A stretch of DNA of 64,000 nt from Pinisolibacter aquiterrae (GTDB lineage Bacteria; Pseudomonadota; Alphaproteobacteria; Rhizobiales; Ancalomicrobiaceae). The notes under the pieces are model-generated. The model saw only the letters and a program-made list of their open reading frames with translations. It ran no database searches and was not told the DNA's origin. How positions within the stretch are numbered: position 1 is the stretch's first letter; the number at the start of each line of letters is the position of its first letter. A program made the position numbers and the translations under genes. Shown in pieces: positions 36,692 through 45,820 of this stretch. The DNA lies in the NCBI RefSeq assembly GCF_019160155.1, contig NZ_JAFNIH010000042.1, forward strand, positions 92,847 through 156,846, written 5' to 3'.

Positions 36692-38272
36692 ATGCCGAAC
36701 CTCACCTCCCCGACCGACGAAGCCGCGACGGCCCGCGCCGCCGCGGCTCTTCTCGTCGCCGGCACCCTCGCGCGCCTGCTCCTCGCCGTCCTGGTCGAGC
36801 CCGGGCTCGACGAGGCCTATGCCATGGCGGTGGCGCGGGTCTGGCAGGGCTCGTGGTTCGATCACCCGCCGATGACCTTCTGGACGGTCGAGGCGATGCG
36901 CGCCCTCGCCGCGCCGGTCGCCGGACCCGACCCGGCCGCCTGGATCCTGCGGCTCCCCTTCGTCCTCGCCTTCACCGCGACGTCCTGGGCGCTGTGGGAC
37001 CTGACCCGCCGCCTCTGGGGCGCGCGGGCGGCGCTCTGGACCCTGGTCGCGCTGACGCTCGCGCCCTTCTTCCTGGTCTCGGCCGGATCCTGGCTGGTGC
37101 CCGACGGGCCGCTCGTCCTGTTCCTGGCGCTGTCGGCCCGGGCGCTCGCGATCCTGCTCTTCGAGGCGCCCGATCGCCCCCGCGAACGCCGCCTCTGGCT
37201 CGGCCTCGGCCTGACGCTCGGCCTCGCCGGCCTCTCCAAATACCACGCCGCCCTCTTCGCGGTGGCGGCGCTCGCCTTCGTCGTCGCCACGCCCCACCGC
37301 CGCCGGCTCGCCAGCCCCTGGCCGTGGATCGCCGTGGCGCTCGCCGTCGTGGTGGTGTCGCCGGTGATCCTGTGGAATGCCGGGAACGACTGGGTCTCCT
37401 TCGCCTTCCAGGCCGGACGCGGCGGCGGCGGAGGCACGAATTGGATCGGCTTCGGCCGCGCCCTCCTCGGCCAGCTCGCCTATCTCGGCCCGTGGACGGC
37501 GATCGGCGCCCTCCTCGCCGCCGGCGCGGCGCTCCGCGCCGATCGCCGCATCGACGGCCCCGCCGCCTTCCTCGTCGCCCTCGCCGTCCTGCCGATCGTC
37601 CTCTTCACGGCGGTGCCGCTCCTCGGCGGCGACAGCCTGCCCCATTGGCAGATGCCGGGTTGGCTCTTCCTGCTGCCGCTGCTCGGCCGCGCGATCGCGC
37701 AAGCCGAGACCCGCGCCGCGAGGCGCATCCCCGGCCTCGCCCGCCTCTTCGCGCGGATCGCGGCCGGCCTCCTCGCCGTCGCCGCCCTCGCCGTCGCCCT
37801 CTTACGGATCTTTCCGCCGACGCCCGAGATCGTCGCCCGCTTCCGCCTCGAGAAGCCGCTCGCCGAGGCGACCTCCTGGACCGGCCTCGCCGCCGCCCTC
37901 GACGCGCGCGGCCTCCTCGCCCGAGACGCCGCCGGCCGTCCGCCGGTGGTGATCGCCTTCCGCTGGATGGAGGCGGCACGCCTCGGCGAGGCCTTGGGTT
38001 CGCGCGCCACCGTCGCCGTCTTCGACGACGACCCGCGCGGCTTCGCCTTCCTCTCCGATCCGAGAAGCTTCCTCGGCCGCGACCTCGTGCTGATCGGCCG
38101 GCCCGAGACCTTCGCCCGCGGCCTCGCCGCCAACGCCGGCCGTTTCGCCCACATCGACGCGGAAGCGCCGATCCGCGTCGGCCTCGGTGGGCGCCCCCTG
38201 GTCGAACTCGACGTCGCGCTCGGCCGCGATCTGAAGACCGCCCCGACGCTCCCCTATCCGAAGCGCCCCTGA
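36692..38272 (+). CDS. GT39/ArnT-like membrane glycosyltransferase
   Basis: 526 residues with about ten hydrophobic segments. The N-terminal periplasmic loop motif LVEPGLDEAYAMAVAR holds the catalytic acidic residue of the GT-C family, followed by WFDHPPMTFWTVE, typical of dolichol-phosphate-mannose or ArnT-type transferases that use undecaprenyl-linked sugars. GLAGLSKYHA is the conserved cytoplasmic-side motif. The acceptor is unknown. Confidence 0.85.
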   Translation: MPNLTSPTDEAATARAAAALLVAGTLARLLLAVLVEPGLDEAYAMAVARVWQGSWFDHPPMTFWTVEAMRALAAPVAGPDPAAWILRLPFVLAFTATSWALWDLTRRLWGARAALWTLVALTLAPFFLVSAGSWLVPDGPLVLFLALSARALAILLFEAPDRPRERRLWLGLGLTLGLAGLSKYHAALFAVAALAFVVATPHRRRLASPWPWIAVALAVVVVSPVILWNAGNDWVSFAFQAGRGGGGGTNWIGFGRALLGQLAYLGPWTAIGALLAAGAALRADRRIDGPAAFLVALAVLPIVLFTAVPLLGGDSLPHWQMPGWLFLLPLLGRAIAQAETRAARRIPGLARLFARIAAGLLAVAALAVALLRIFPPTPEIVARFRLEKPLAEATSWTGLAAALDARGLLARDAAGRPPVVIAFRWMEAARLGEALGSRATVAVFDDDPRGFAFLSDPRSFLGRDLVLIGRPETFARGLAANAGRFAHIDAEAPIRVGLGGRPLVELDVALGRDLKTAPTLPYPKRP

Positions 38273-38297
38273 GGCGGAATCACCCGCCCAGAAACGA

Positions 38298-38327
38298 CGA
38301 AGGGCGAGCCTCACGGCCCGCCCTTCG
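38298..38327. terminator. Hairpin between GT39 and substrate-binding protein genes
   Basis: CGAAGGGCG and CGCCCTTCG flank an inner GCC/GGC stem; lies between convergent stops. Confidence 0.55.
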
Positions 38328-38357
38328 GTTCGCTCGAAACCCCCGAAGCTCTCGCGA

Positions 38358-39395
38358 TCACGGCATCCGATCGGCGACCGGCGGCAGGAACTTCGTCGTG
38401 TAGACGTCCTCGGCCTTGGGCGGCGTCGCGATCTTGTAGGCGGCGACCGCCACGTCGATCGACTGCTGCATCCGCGCCGGATCGACCGTGCCGAAGCCGG
38501 CCTTCTTGATCCCGTCGGTGAACATCGAGCGATCGAGCACGAACTTCAGCCGCGCCTTCTCGAGCTCGATCTTGGCGAGCGGATCGACCAGCGTCAGCGT
38601 CTTCGCGGCCGCGTCGGGGTCCTTGGCGACGGCCTTGAGGCCGGCGATCGTGGCGCGCACGAAGGCGGCGACCACCTCCGGGTTCTTCTCGGCGAAGTCC
38701 TTGCGCACGATCACGGTCGAACCGTAGAGGTCGAGCCCGTTGTCGGGGAAGGAGAAGACGACGATGTCGTCGGCCGGCACGCCGACGCCGGTCAGGTTGA
38801 AGACCGAGGTCGAGGCGAAGCCGGTGATCGCGTCGACCTGGCCCTGGACCAGCATGGTCTCGCGCAGCTGCGGCTGCATCGAGGTCCAGGTGATCGTCGC
38901 GGGGTCGATGCCGTTGGCCTTGGCGAAGGCCGGGAACATCAGACGCGAGGAATCCGCTTCCGGCGAACCGATCTTGCGGCCCTCGAGCTCCTTCGGCGTC
39001 TTGATGCCCGACTTCTTCAGCGTGATCAGCGAATTCAGCGTCTTGTCGAAGATCTGGCAGACGCCGAGCACGGTGTTGGTCGGGTTCTCGGCATCGAACT
39101 TGATCACCGCGTTGATGTCGGAGAAGCCGATGTCGTAGGCGCCGGAGGCGACCTTGGTGACCGCGTCGCCCGAGCCGTAGCCGCGATCGATCTTGACCTT
39201 GAGCCCTTCCTTCTCGAAGAGCCCCTGCGCCTGAGCCACGGTCCAGACCGCGTGATTGCCCTGCACCGCCCAGTCGAGCGTGAACTTGACCTCCTTCAGA
39301 TCCGCCGCTCCGGCGAGCGCGGGCGCGAGGAGGACGAGCGCGGTGGAAAGACCGGCGCCGAGAAATGCCTTCCGGGTGAAGCTCGAGATCGACAT
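38358..39395 (-). CDS. NMT1/THI5-like ABC transporter substrate-binding protein
   Basis: 345 residues with a twin-lobed periplasmic fold. Signal peptide (KAFLGAGLSTALVLLAPALA, preceded by RK), then VKFTLDWAVQGNHAVWTVAQ, the entry motif of the nitrate/taurine/pyrimidine-precursor group, and GSGDAVTKVASGAYDIGFSD. It delivers a small solute to an ABC importer, but no permease or ATPase gene is adjacent, so it is an orphan here. GGGGAG precedes the ATG at 39395. No TPP riboswitch is seen in the leader. Confidence 0.85.
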   Translation of the reverse strand: MSISSFTRKAFLGAGLSTALVLLAPALAGAADLKEVKFTLDWAVQGNHAVWTVAQAQGLFEKEGLKVKIDRGYGSGDAVTKVASGAYDIGFSDINAVIKFDAENPTNTVLGVCQIFDKTLNSLITLKKSGIKTPKELEGRKIGSPEADSSRLMFPAFAKANGIDPATITWTSMQPQLRETMLVQGQVDAITGFASTSVFNLTGVGVPADDIVVFSFPDNGLDLYGSTVIVRKDFAEKNPEVVAAFVRATIAGLKAVAKDPDAAAKTLTLVDPLAKIELEKARLKFVLDRSMFTDGIKKAGFGTVDPARMQQSIDVAVAAYKIATPPKAEDVYTTKFLPPVADRMP

Positions 39396-39506
39396 GGGGC
39401 TCCCCTGATGCCAAGGAGGGTGCGCTCGGCCCGTGCCGAGGCGATCGCCTATTTGTAATGCAGCCCACGAAAGTGTCACCCGAAAATCGGGCGCCGGAGA
39501 TCCCCC

Positions 39507-40214
39507 ATGCGCTTTTCCACTCCTCTCGTCGCCGGCCGGCTGCTGCGCCGCTACAAGCGCTTCCTCGCCGACGTGGTGATCGAGGCGACCGGCGAGGAGG
39601 TCGTCGCCCATTGTGCCAACTCCGGCTCGATGCTCTCGCTCGCCCGCCCCGACGCCCGCGTCTGGCTGCAGAAGTCCGACGACCCGAAGCGCAAACTCGC
39701 CTGGAGCTGGATCCTCGAGGAGACCCCGGCCGGCGACTGCGTCTGCATCGACACCTCCCGCCCCAATGCGATCGTCGCCGAGGCGATCGCCCTCGGGCAG
39801 ATCCCCGCCCTCGCCGGTTTCGCGACCCTGCGCCGCGAGGTCAAATACGGGAAGAACTCCCGCATCGACATCCTGCTCGAGGATCCGGCGAAGGGCCGCT
39901 GCTGGGTCGAGGTGAAGAACACCACCCTGTCGCGCGTCCCCGGCCTCGCCGAATTCCCCGACGCGGTGACGACGCGCGGCGCCAAGCACCTCGACGAACT
40001 CTCCGCCCGAGTGGCGATGGGCGACCGCGCCGTGATGGTCTATCTGGTGAACCGTCCCGACTGCGACCGTTTCGCCCTCGCCGCCGACGTCGATCCGGCC
40101 TATGCCGAGGGCTGGCGGGAGGCGCGCGATCGCGGCGTCGAGCGCCTCGTTCTCGCCTGCGCCACGAGCCCGGAGGGGATCGAGATACGCGCGAAAATCG
40201 CGGTCGACCCGTGA
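39507..40214 (+). CDS. sfsA: DNA/RNA nuclease SfsA
   Basis: 235 residues matching SfsA: RYKRFLADV near residue 17, HCANSGSMLSL, LRREVKYGKNSRIDILL and CWVEVKNTTL, with DAVTTRGAKHL. SfsA was first seen as a sugar fermentation regulator and later shown to have nuclease activity. Acidic residues of a PD-(D/E)xK-like site (RIDILL, WVEVKN) are intact. It sits upstream of map and radC, the usual rhizobial order. Confidence 0.93.
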   Translation: MRFSTPLVAGRLLRRYKRFLADVVIEATGEEVVAHCANSGSMLSLARPDARVWLQKSDDPKRKLAWSWILEETPAGDCVCIDTSRPNAIVAEAIALGQIPALAGFATLRREVKYGKNSRIDILLEDPAKGRCWVEVKNTTLSRVPGLAEFPDAVTTRGAKHLDELSARVAMGDRAVMVYLVNRPDCDRFALAADVDPAYAEGWREARDRGVERLVLACATSPEGIEIRAKIAVDP

Positions 40215-40332
40215 CGCGCGGCTGGAATGTCGCAATTCGTTCTGGAAAGCGGCGTCAGAGCCTATAAATAGAAACCCGGACGCGTCCCCCTGTGCCTCGC
40301 GTCCCCCGCGAGCCCAAGACATCGGACGCTTC

Positions 40333-41160
40333 ATGGTCACCTACGTCGACGACGCCACCGCCCCCCTCAAGAACACCGGCGCCATCCGCCTCTATGGCCC
40401 GGAGGCCTTCGAAGGCCTGCGCAAGGCGGGGCGCTTCGCCGCCGAATGCCTCGACGCGGTCACCGAGCTGGCCCGCCCCGGCGTGACCACCCAGGAGATC
40501 GACGACTTCATCTTCGCCTATGCGGTCGATCGCGGCGCCCAACCGGCGACGCTGAACTATCGCGGCTACAACAAGTCGGTCTGCACCTCGATCAACCACG
40601 TGGTCTGCCACGGCATCCCCAACGACAAGCCCCTGCGCGACGGCGACATCGTCAACATCGACGTCACCTTCGTCCTCGACGGCTGGTATGGGGATTCCTC
40701 GCGCATGTACCCGATCGGCGAGGTGAAGCGCGCCGGCCTGCGCCTGATCGACGTCACCTACGAGAGCCTGCTGCTCGGCATCGCCGCCGTGAAGCCGGGC
40801 AACACCACCGGCGACATCGGCCACGCCATCCAGACCTATGTGGAAGCCGAGCGCTGCTCGGTGGTGCGCGACTTCTGCGGTCACGGCATCGGGCGTCTCT
40901 TCCACGACACGCCGAACATCCTCCACTACGGCGAACCCGGCGAGGGCGTGCCGCTGAAGCCCGGCATGGTCTTCACCATCGAGCCGATGGTGAACCTCGG
41001 CCGCCCGCACGTGAAGGTGCTCTCCGACGGCTGGACGGCGGTCACCCGCGACCGTTCGCTCTCCGCGCAGTTCGAGCACATGCTCGGCGTCACCGAGACC
41101 GGCTGCGAGGTCTTCACCTTCTCGCCGAAGGGGCTTCACAAGCCGCCCTACGTCGTCTGA
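40333..41160 (+). CDS. map: Methionine aminopeptidase, type I
   Basis: 275 residues. All five metal ligands can be placed: D in [12 protein letters not shown] in [10 protein letters not shown] in [13 protein letters not shown] in FTIEPMVN and E in SAQFEHML. It removes the initiator methionine from new proteins. A short N-terminal leader (residues 1-20) precedes the catalytic pita-bread fold. It is followed 38 bp later by the disrupted radC. Confidence 0.95.
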   Translation: MVTYVDDATAPLKNTGAIRLYGPEAFEGLRKAGRFAAECLDAVTELARPGVTTQEIDDFIFAYAVDRGAQPATLNYRGYNKSVCTSINHVVCHGIPNDKPLRDGDIVNIDVTFVLDGWYGDSSRMYPIGEVKRAGLRLIDVTYESLLLGIAAVKPGNTTGDIGHAIQTYVEAERCSVVRDFCGHGIGRLFHDTPNILHYGEPGEGVPLKPGMVFTIEPMVNLGRPHVKVLSDGWTAVTRDRSLSAQFEHMLGVTETGCEVFTFSPKGLHKPPYVV

Positions 41161-41198
41161 GGATGAAGCCGGAAGCGGCTCGAATCGGGGGTGGAGCG

Positions 41199-41789
41199 AT
41201 GGGCGGTTTCGACGAGATCGCGGGCGGCGACCCGCCCGATGCCGAGCCGATCGACCATCGCCATGGTCACCGCGAACGCCTCAAGGCGCGCTTCCGCGAC
41301 GCCGGCGCCGACGCTCTGCCGGATTACGAGCTGCTCGAGCTCCTGCTCTTCCGCTCGATCCCGCGCCGCGACGTGAAGGCGCTCGCCAAGGAGCTGATAC
41401 GCCGCTTCGGCTCCTTCGCCGAGGTGCTCGGCGCGCCGGTCGAGCGTCTGACCGAGGTGCCGGGCATCGGCGAGGCGGTGGCGACCGACCTGAAGCTCGT
41501 CCGCGCGAGTGGCCTGCGCATGGCCAAGGGCGAGGTGCGCAAGAAGACGGTCCTCTCGTCCTGGTCCCAGGTGCTCGACTATTGCCGCTCGGCGATGGCC
41601 TTCGAGACCCGTGAACAGTTCCGCATTCTCTTCCTCGACAAGCGCAACGGCCTGATCGCCGACGAGGTGCAACAGACCGGCACCGTCGACCACACGCCCG
41701 TCTACCCGCGCGAGATCGTCAAACGGGCGCTGGAACTTTCGGCTTCCGCGATCATCCTCGTCCACAACCACCCCACTTGGGCTTTTTGA
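41199..41789 (+). pseudogene. radC: radC, truncated at its JAMM motif by element insertion
   Basis: The reading frame matches RadC/UPF0758 ([55 protein letters not shown]) up to ILVHNHP, then reads TWAF and stops. Normal RadC continues HNHPSGDPxPSxxD and has some 50 more residues, including the metal-binding aspartate of the JAMM motif. The break coincides with the left end of the integrase-bearing element. GGTGGAG precedes the ATG at 41199; an ATG at 41163 is the alternative. The 196-residue product keeps the helix-hairpin-helix part but should lack catalytic function. Confidence 0.85.
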
Positions 41790-41946
41790 TCACTCTCAAT
41801 CACGCACCATCATACTGAAACACAACGGCTTTTAGACTTGTCGTAGAGTCGGTCATTGTGGCATATTGGGGGCGGTTTTAAGGGGGTCAAGCTCCTTTTG
41901 GACCCCAGTCGCCGACCCCACGAACCCATCGCGCGACCCCACTTGG
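41770..41946. repeat. Candidate left attachment region with 11-bp direct repeat
   Basis: ACCCCACTTGG occurs at 41770-41780, exactly across the radC breakpoint, and again at 41936-41946 just before the integrase. CTTTTTGAT follows the first copy and resembles the TTTTTCAT att core recalled for Tn4371-family elements. Which sequence is the true att core cannot be decided without the right end. Confidence 0.45.
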
Positions 41947-41965
41947 AAGCCGACGGAGAACCCCA

Positions 41966-43204
41966 ATGCCGAGCCTTTCAGATGGAGAAATTCGCAAGGC
42001 ACTAAAGCAGGTGGAAGCGACCGGTAGGCAGATCAGCCTCGTTGACGGCGAGGGCCACGGAACCGGACGCCTCGTCCTCGTGCTGAAGCCCATGCCCACC
42101 CGCGTGACCGCTGACTGGATGGCGCAGCAGTGGCGCGATGATAGGCGCCTCAAGAAAAAGCTCGGCTCATATCCGTCGATGACACTCAGCAAGGCGCGCG
42201 AGGTGTTCAACCGCGACTTCGCAGAGAGAATCCAGAAGGGCCGCAGCATCAAGATTGCTGGCGATACCCGACCAGGAACGGTTGCCGACCTCTTCGACGC
42301 GTATGTCGCCTACCTCAAGGACGGGGGAAAGCCGTCCTGGAAAGAGGCTGAAAAGGGCCTCAACAAAATCGCCGACACGCTCGGGCGCAACCGCCCGGCC
42401 CGCGACATCGAACCGGATGAGATCACGGAGATCATCCGCCCCATCTATGAGCGCGGAAAACGCTCAATGGCGGATCATGTACGCAGCTATATTCGATCTG
42501 CCTTTAGCTGGGGCCTGAAATCCGAACACGACTATCGCTCCACCGCCGCGCGTCGCTTCCGGCTGACCCTCAACCCTGCCGCAAGTATACCGACGGAACC
42601 TAAGACGATAGGAACACGCTGGCTGAGCGAAGAAGAGTTCGTTCGGCTCTACCGCTGGCTGGAGTGCCCCGACACTCCGGTTCATCCTTCCTACGCCCGC
42701 GCTGTCCAGATCATCATGCTGACCGGCCAGCGCGTCGAGGAGATCGCCCGCCTCCATGTCGATCAGTGGGACGCCAGGGAGCGGATCATTGACTGGACCA
42801 AGACCAAGAACCTTCAGCCGCACGCCGTACCAGTGCCGCCTCTTGCCGCGGAACTAATCGAGTCGATCATCCCGAACGAATACGGCTGGTTCTTCCCCTC
42901 CGCCAAAGATCCATCGAAGCCCGTCAGCCACGGCACACTCTATAGCTTCATCTGGCGTCAGCGAGATCGCGGGGTGATCCCCCACGCGACCAACCGCGAT
43001 CTCCGTCGCACCTTCAAGACCTTGGCCGGTAAGGCCGGAGTTCCGAAGGATATCCGCGATCGTCTCCAAAACCACGCCTTGCAGGATGTCAGCTCGAAAC
43101 ATTACGACCGCTGGAACTACATGGTTGAGAAGCGCGGCGGCATGGCGAAATGGGATAAGTTCGTCCGCGCCATGCTCGCCAAAAAGCGACTGAAGGCAGC
43201 GTGA
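41966..43204 (+). CDS. int: P4-type tyrosine recombinase (integrase)
   Basis: 412 residues. The N-terminal arm-binding region (GSYPSMTLSKAREVFNRDF, residues 67-85) is of the P4/DUF4102 type. Catalytic residues: Arg in LTGQRVEEIARL (R256), Lys near WTKTKNLQ, Arg in NRDLRRTF (R347; the usual box II His is Arg here), His in LQNHAL (H370) and Tyr in KHYDRWNY (Y380). It would integrate and excise the element by site-specific recombination. Its base composition is visibly lower in GC than the flanks. It points inward from radC. Confidence 0.9.
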   Translation: MPSLSDGEIRKALKQVEATGRQISLVDGEGHGTGRLVLVLKPMPTRVTADWMAQQWRDDRRLKKKLGSYPSMTLSKAREVFNRDFAERIQKGRSIKIAGDTRPGTVADLFDAYVAYLKDGGKPSWKEAEKGLNKIADTLGRNRPARDIEPDEITEIIRPIYERGKRSMADHVRSYIRSAFSWGLKSEHDYRSTAARRFRLTLNPAASIPTEPKTIGTRWLSEEEFVRLYRWLECPDTPVHPSYARAVQIIMLTGQRVEEIARLHVDQWDARERIIDWTKTKNLQPHAVPVPPLAAELIESIIPNEYGWFFPSAKDPSKPVSHGTLYSFIWRQRDRGVIPHATNRDLRRTFKTLAGKAGVPKDIRDRLQNHALQDVSSKHYDRWNYMVEKRGGMAKWDKFVRAMLAKKRLKAA

Positions 43205-43356
43205 GCCTCCAGCGTCTCATGTCCGCTCCGCGCGCCCAATGCCAGTGAAGTTTGCCCATGATCATCGAGGCCTTCCATGGGCGAGACTCATCACCGTGCG
43301 TCCGGCACTGGCCCCTACTCTCGAGCCGAACCAAGGGCGGAAGCCGCGGCAGCCGA

Positions 43357-44022
43357 TCATGTCTCGGCCCGCGACACGCGAAGGTTCGAGAAGAACGCCT
43401 CCGTGCCGATGTCGACGAACAGCCCGATGGCCCCCTCCATCGGATCTGCCTTCGCCTCCGGGATCGACAGCACGACCCGTCCATCGACCGACGCCGTGAC
43501 GGATCGCCCGGCGATGTCCAGTCTCAGCGTCGCCCAGTTGTCCGGCCCGATGTCGGCGGCCGCCTCGTAGCGTCCGTCGGGATACTCCGCGCGCAACCGC
43601 TCGTAACGCCAGTCGGGATAGGCGAAATACTGCACCGCCCGCTGGCGGCGTGGTGCCGGCGGATTGGTCCTCAGGCCGTTCAGCGGCCGTAGATAGACCG
43701 CCTCGAACCGCGTGTCGCCCTCGCCGATACGATAGGCGAGCCCGGCGAAGCCGCGGGCGTAGTCCGGCGCGTGGGCGTTCGGACGGGCGAGAATATCGAC
43801 GCAGACGGTGCCGTCCGTCAGAGCCACCGGCAACCGCACGAAGGTCGGCATGTCGATGTAGTGGATGCCGGGCCGCCCCTCGAGCAACACCTCGTCGGTC
43901 AACGACACCCGCAAGGCTCGTCGCCCTGCGACCACGGCAGGCGTCGCTCGCACGGACCTGAGCGTCGCTCCGGTGGGCAGATCGGCGAGATCGAAGCTCC
44001 AATGTTGTTGTTCAGTCCGCAT
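43357..44022 (-). CDS. Protein with concanavalin-like (LamG/DUF1080-type) appearance, function unknown
   Basis: 221 residues, no signal peptide. The sequence is rich in short beta strands; the C-terminal half ATLRLDIAGRSVTASVDGRVVLSIPE and GAIGLFVDIGTEAFFSNLRVSR resembles the closing strands of 3-keto-disaccharide hydrolase or LamG-like jelly rolls. The start at 44022 has GGAAGGGCGTTA upstream. It is leftward, downstream of a reductase gene. The assignment rests only on pattern and is weak. Confidence 0.6.
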   Translation of the reverse strand: MRTEQQHWSFDLADLPTGATLRSVRATPAVVAGRRALRVSLTDEVLLEGRPGIHYIDMPTFVRLPVALTDGTVCVDILARPNAHAPDYARGFAGLAYRIGEGDTRFEAVYLRPLNGLRTNPPAPRRQRAVQYFAYPDWRYERLRAEYPDGRYEAAADIGPDNWATLRLDIAGRSVTASVDGRVVLSIPEAKADPMEGAIGLFVDIGTEAFFSNLRVSRAET

Positions 44023-44135
44023 TAACGCCCTTCCTTTGCAGTTCATTGCCAGACTTCGACCGCCCGAACAGTGGTTCGAGCAGCCGAAATCCGCATGGAT
44101 CACGTCGGACGCCCCCGTCCGACGCGTTCGACCGA

Positions 44136-44762
44136 TCAGAAGCTCGCCCAAGCCGGGGCAACCGTCGGACCGCGACCGAGGAAATAGCCGAAGGCGATGT
44201 TCATCATGCCGATCGGCTCGAGATAACGGGCATTGCCGAGCGGCCCGGCGTCGACCGGCTCGAACCCGGCCGAGGCCGCCAGTTCCGTGACCTTGGCCTT
44301 GGCCGCCGCATCGTCGGCCGCAACGAAGACCTGAAGCGGCCGGGCGGCACGCGCTTCGCGCGGCAACAACTGGGCGAAGACGGTGTTGAACGCCTTGACC
44401 ACGACCGCCTTGCCGACGAGCGCCTGGATCTCTTCCGCCGCCGAGGTGGTGTGGCCGATGACGAGACCCGAGAAGTCGGGCTTCAGCGGATTGCTGATGT
44501 CGACGACGACTTTGCCCGACAGGTCGCCCGCCTCCTTCAGCGCCTCGGCCGCCGCTCCATAGGGCAAGGCGAGGACGACGATGTCGGCGAGCTTGACGGC
44601 GGCGGCAATGCCGCCACCCTGCACCTGCGAACCGATCTCGGCCGCGAGCGCCGCCGCCTTTTCCGGCTGCCGAGCGCCGATGACGACCTGATGACCGGAC
44701 GAGGCGAAGAGGCGAGCGAGGCCGGCGCCCATGTTCCCGGCTCCGATGACGGCGATGTTCAT
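44136..44762 (-). CDS. NADPH-dependent F420 reductase-like oxidoreductase
   Basis: 208 residues. An N-terminal Rossmann site MNIAVIGAGNMGAGLARLFA (residues 1-20) with the arginine-containing GARQPEKAAAL fits NADP(H). IVVLALPYGA and VVVDISNPLKPDFSG are family features, and FNTVFAQLLP matches the substrate side. In proteobacteria without F420 these proteins use other acceptors. It is divergent from the LysR gene at 44866, its likely regulator. Confidence 0.8.
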   Translation of the reverse strand: MNIAVIGAGNMGAGLARLFASSGHQVVIGARQPEKAAALAAEIGSQVQGGGIAAAVKLADIVVLALPYGAAAEALKEAGDLSGKVVVDISNPLKPDFSGLVIGHTTSAAEEIQALVGKAVVVKAFNTVFAQLLPREARAARPLQVFVAADDAAAKAKVTELAASAGFEPVDAGPLGNARYLEPIGMMNIAFGYFLGRGPTVAPAWASF

Positions 44763-44865
44763 GACGAATGCTCCAATGTGTTCGTGTCGATAGCGCAACC
44801 GTAATTGCATGTGATTCATTCAAAAATGGGCGATAAATAGGATCACTGGAAACGGAGTGTTTCAA

Positions 44866-45762
44866 ATGGATCGCCTCACCAGCATGGCCATCTTCGTCAA
44901 GACGGTGGACCTCGGCTCGTTTTCGGCCGCCGCCGATGCACTCGACATGTCGTCGCAACTGGTCGGCAAACACGTGCAGGTGCTGGAGAGCCATCTCGGT
45001 GTTCGCCTCCTCAACCGAACCACGCGGCGGCAGAGCCTGACGGAGATCGGCCGGGTCTTCTGCGAGCGCGCGCGCAACATCCTCGCCGAGGTCGAGGCCG
45101 CCGAGGCGCTCGCCGCCGAGACCCGCGTCACGCCGCGCGGCAAATTGCGCGTCAACGTGCCGGTGACCTTCGGCGTCCATGCCTTGGCGCCGAACCTCAC
45201 GGACTATCTCGACCGCTACCCCGAAGTTTCCGTCGACCTGGTCCTGTCCAACCGCTATGTCGACGTGATCGAGGAAGGCTACGATGTCGTCTTCCGTGTC
45301 GGAAAGCTGGTCGACAGCAGTCTCATCGCGCGACGCCTGCAGCCCTATCGCCTCGTACTCTGTGCCGCCCCCGCCTACCTCGCCCGCCGGTCGCCCCCGG
45401 CAACACCGATGGATCTGAGGCACCACGTTTGTCTCGGCTTCAGTTTCGGCACGCTGAGCACGCATTGGGAACTCGATGGCCCGGACGGCCGCATCACGGT
45501 GCCGATCGATGGTCGCATCACGATGGACGACGGCGAGGCGCTGCTGTCCGCCGCTCTCGCCGGCCTCGGCGTGCTTCTGCAATCCTCGGAGATGGTCGAA
45601 CCGTTGATCGCGGCGGGCAAACTCGTCCGCTTGTTGCCAGACTACGAGGCGCCCGCAAGACCGTTCCACCTGCTCTACGCCCCGGACCGCCGCCCGACGC
45701 CGAAGCTGCGCAGTTTCGTCGATTGGGTGACCGAACGGTTCGCCGATCCGCCGAAAAAGTGA
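44866..45762 (+). CDS. LysR-family transcriptional regulator
   Basis: 298 residues. N-terminal winged helix (MAIFVKTVDLGSFSAAADAL, then SSQLVGKHVQVLESHLGVRLL, residues about 7-50) and a periplasmic-binding-like effector domain. It belongs to the CrgA/DsdC-like group with NRTTRRQSLTEIG. The start at 44866 has GGAG 8 nt upstream. Its divergent neighbour is the reductase gene, the classical arrangement for LysR control. Confidence 0.88.
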   Translation: MDRLTSMAIFVKTVDLGSFSAAADALDMSSQLVGKHVQVLESHLGVRLLNRTTRRQSLTEIGRVFCERARNILAEVEAAEALAAETRVTPRGKLRVNVPVTFGVHALAPNLTDYLDRYPEVSVDLVLSNRYVDVIEEGYDVVFRVGKLVDSSLIARRLQPYRLVLCAAPAYLARRSPPATPMDLRHHVCLGFSFGTLSTHWELDGPDGRITVPIDGRITMDDGEALLSAALAGLGVLLQSSEMVEPLIAAGKLVRLLPDYEAPARPFHLLYAPDRRPTPKLRSFVDWVTERFADPPKK

Positions 45763-45820
45763 ATGTGCGACCGGGGATGTCGAAGCACTCGGAATGGAGC
45801 CGGGTCGGCTTCCGAAGGGG

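Noticed and set aside
39396..39506. Possible TPP riboswitch ahead of the THI5-like binding protein
   Set aside because: The divergent gap is only 111 bp and contains no THI-box-like CTGAGA/ACCTGATC elements.
44026..44042. Minus-strand GCAATGAACTGCAAA upstream of the LamG-like gene, looking like another regulon box
   Set aside because: The half-sites are 10 bp apart instead of 11 and the central GCT/GTT is missing, so it was not counted.
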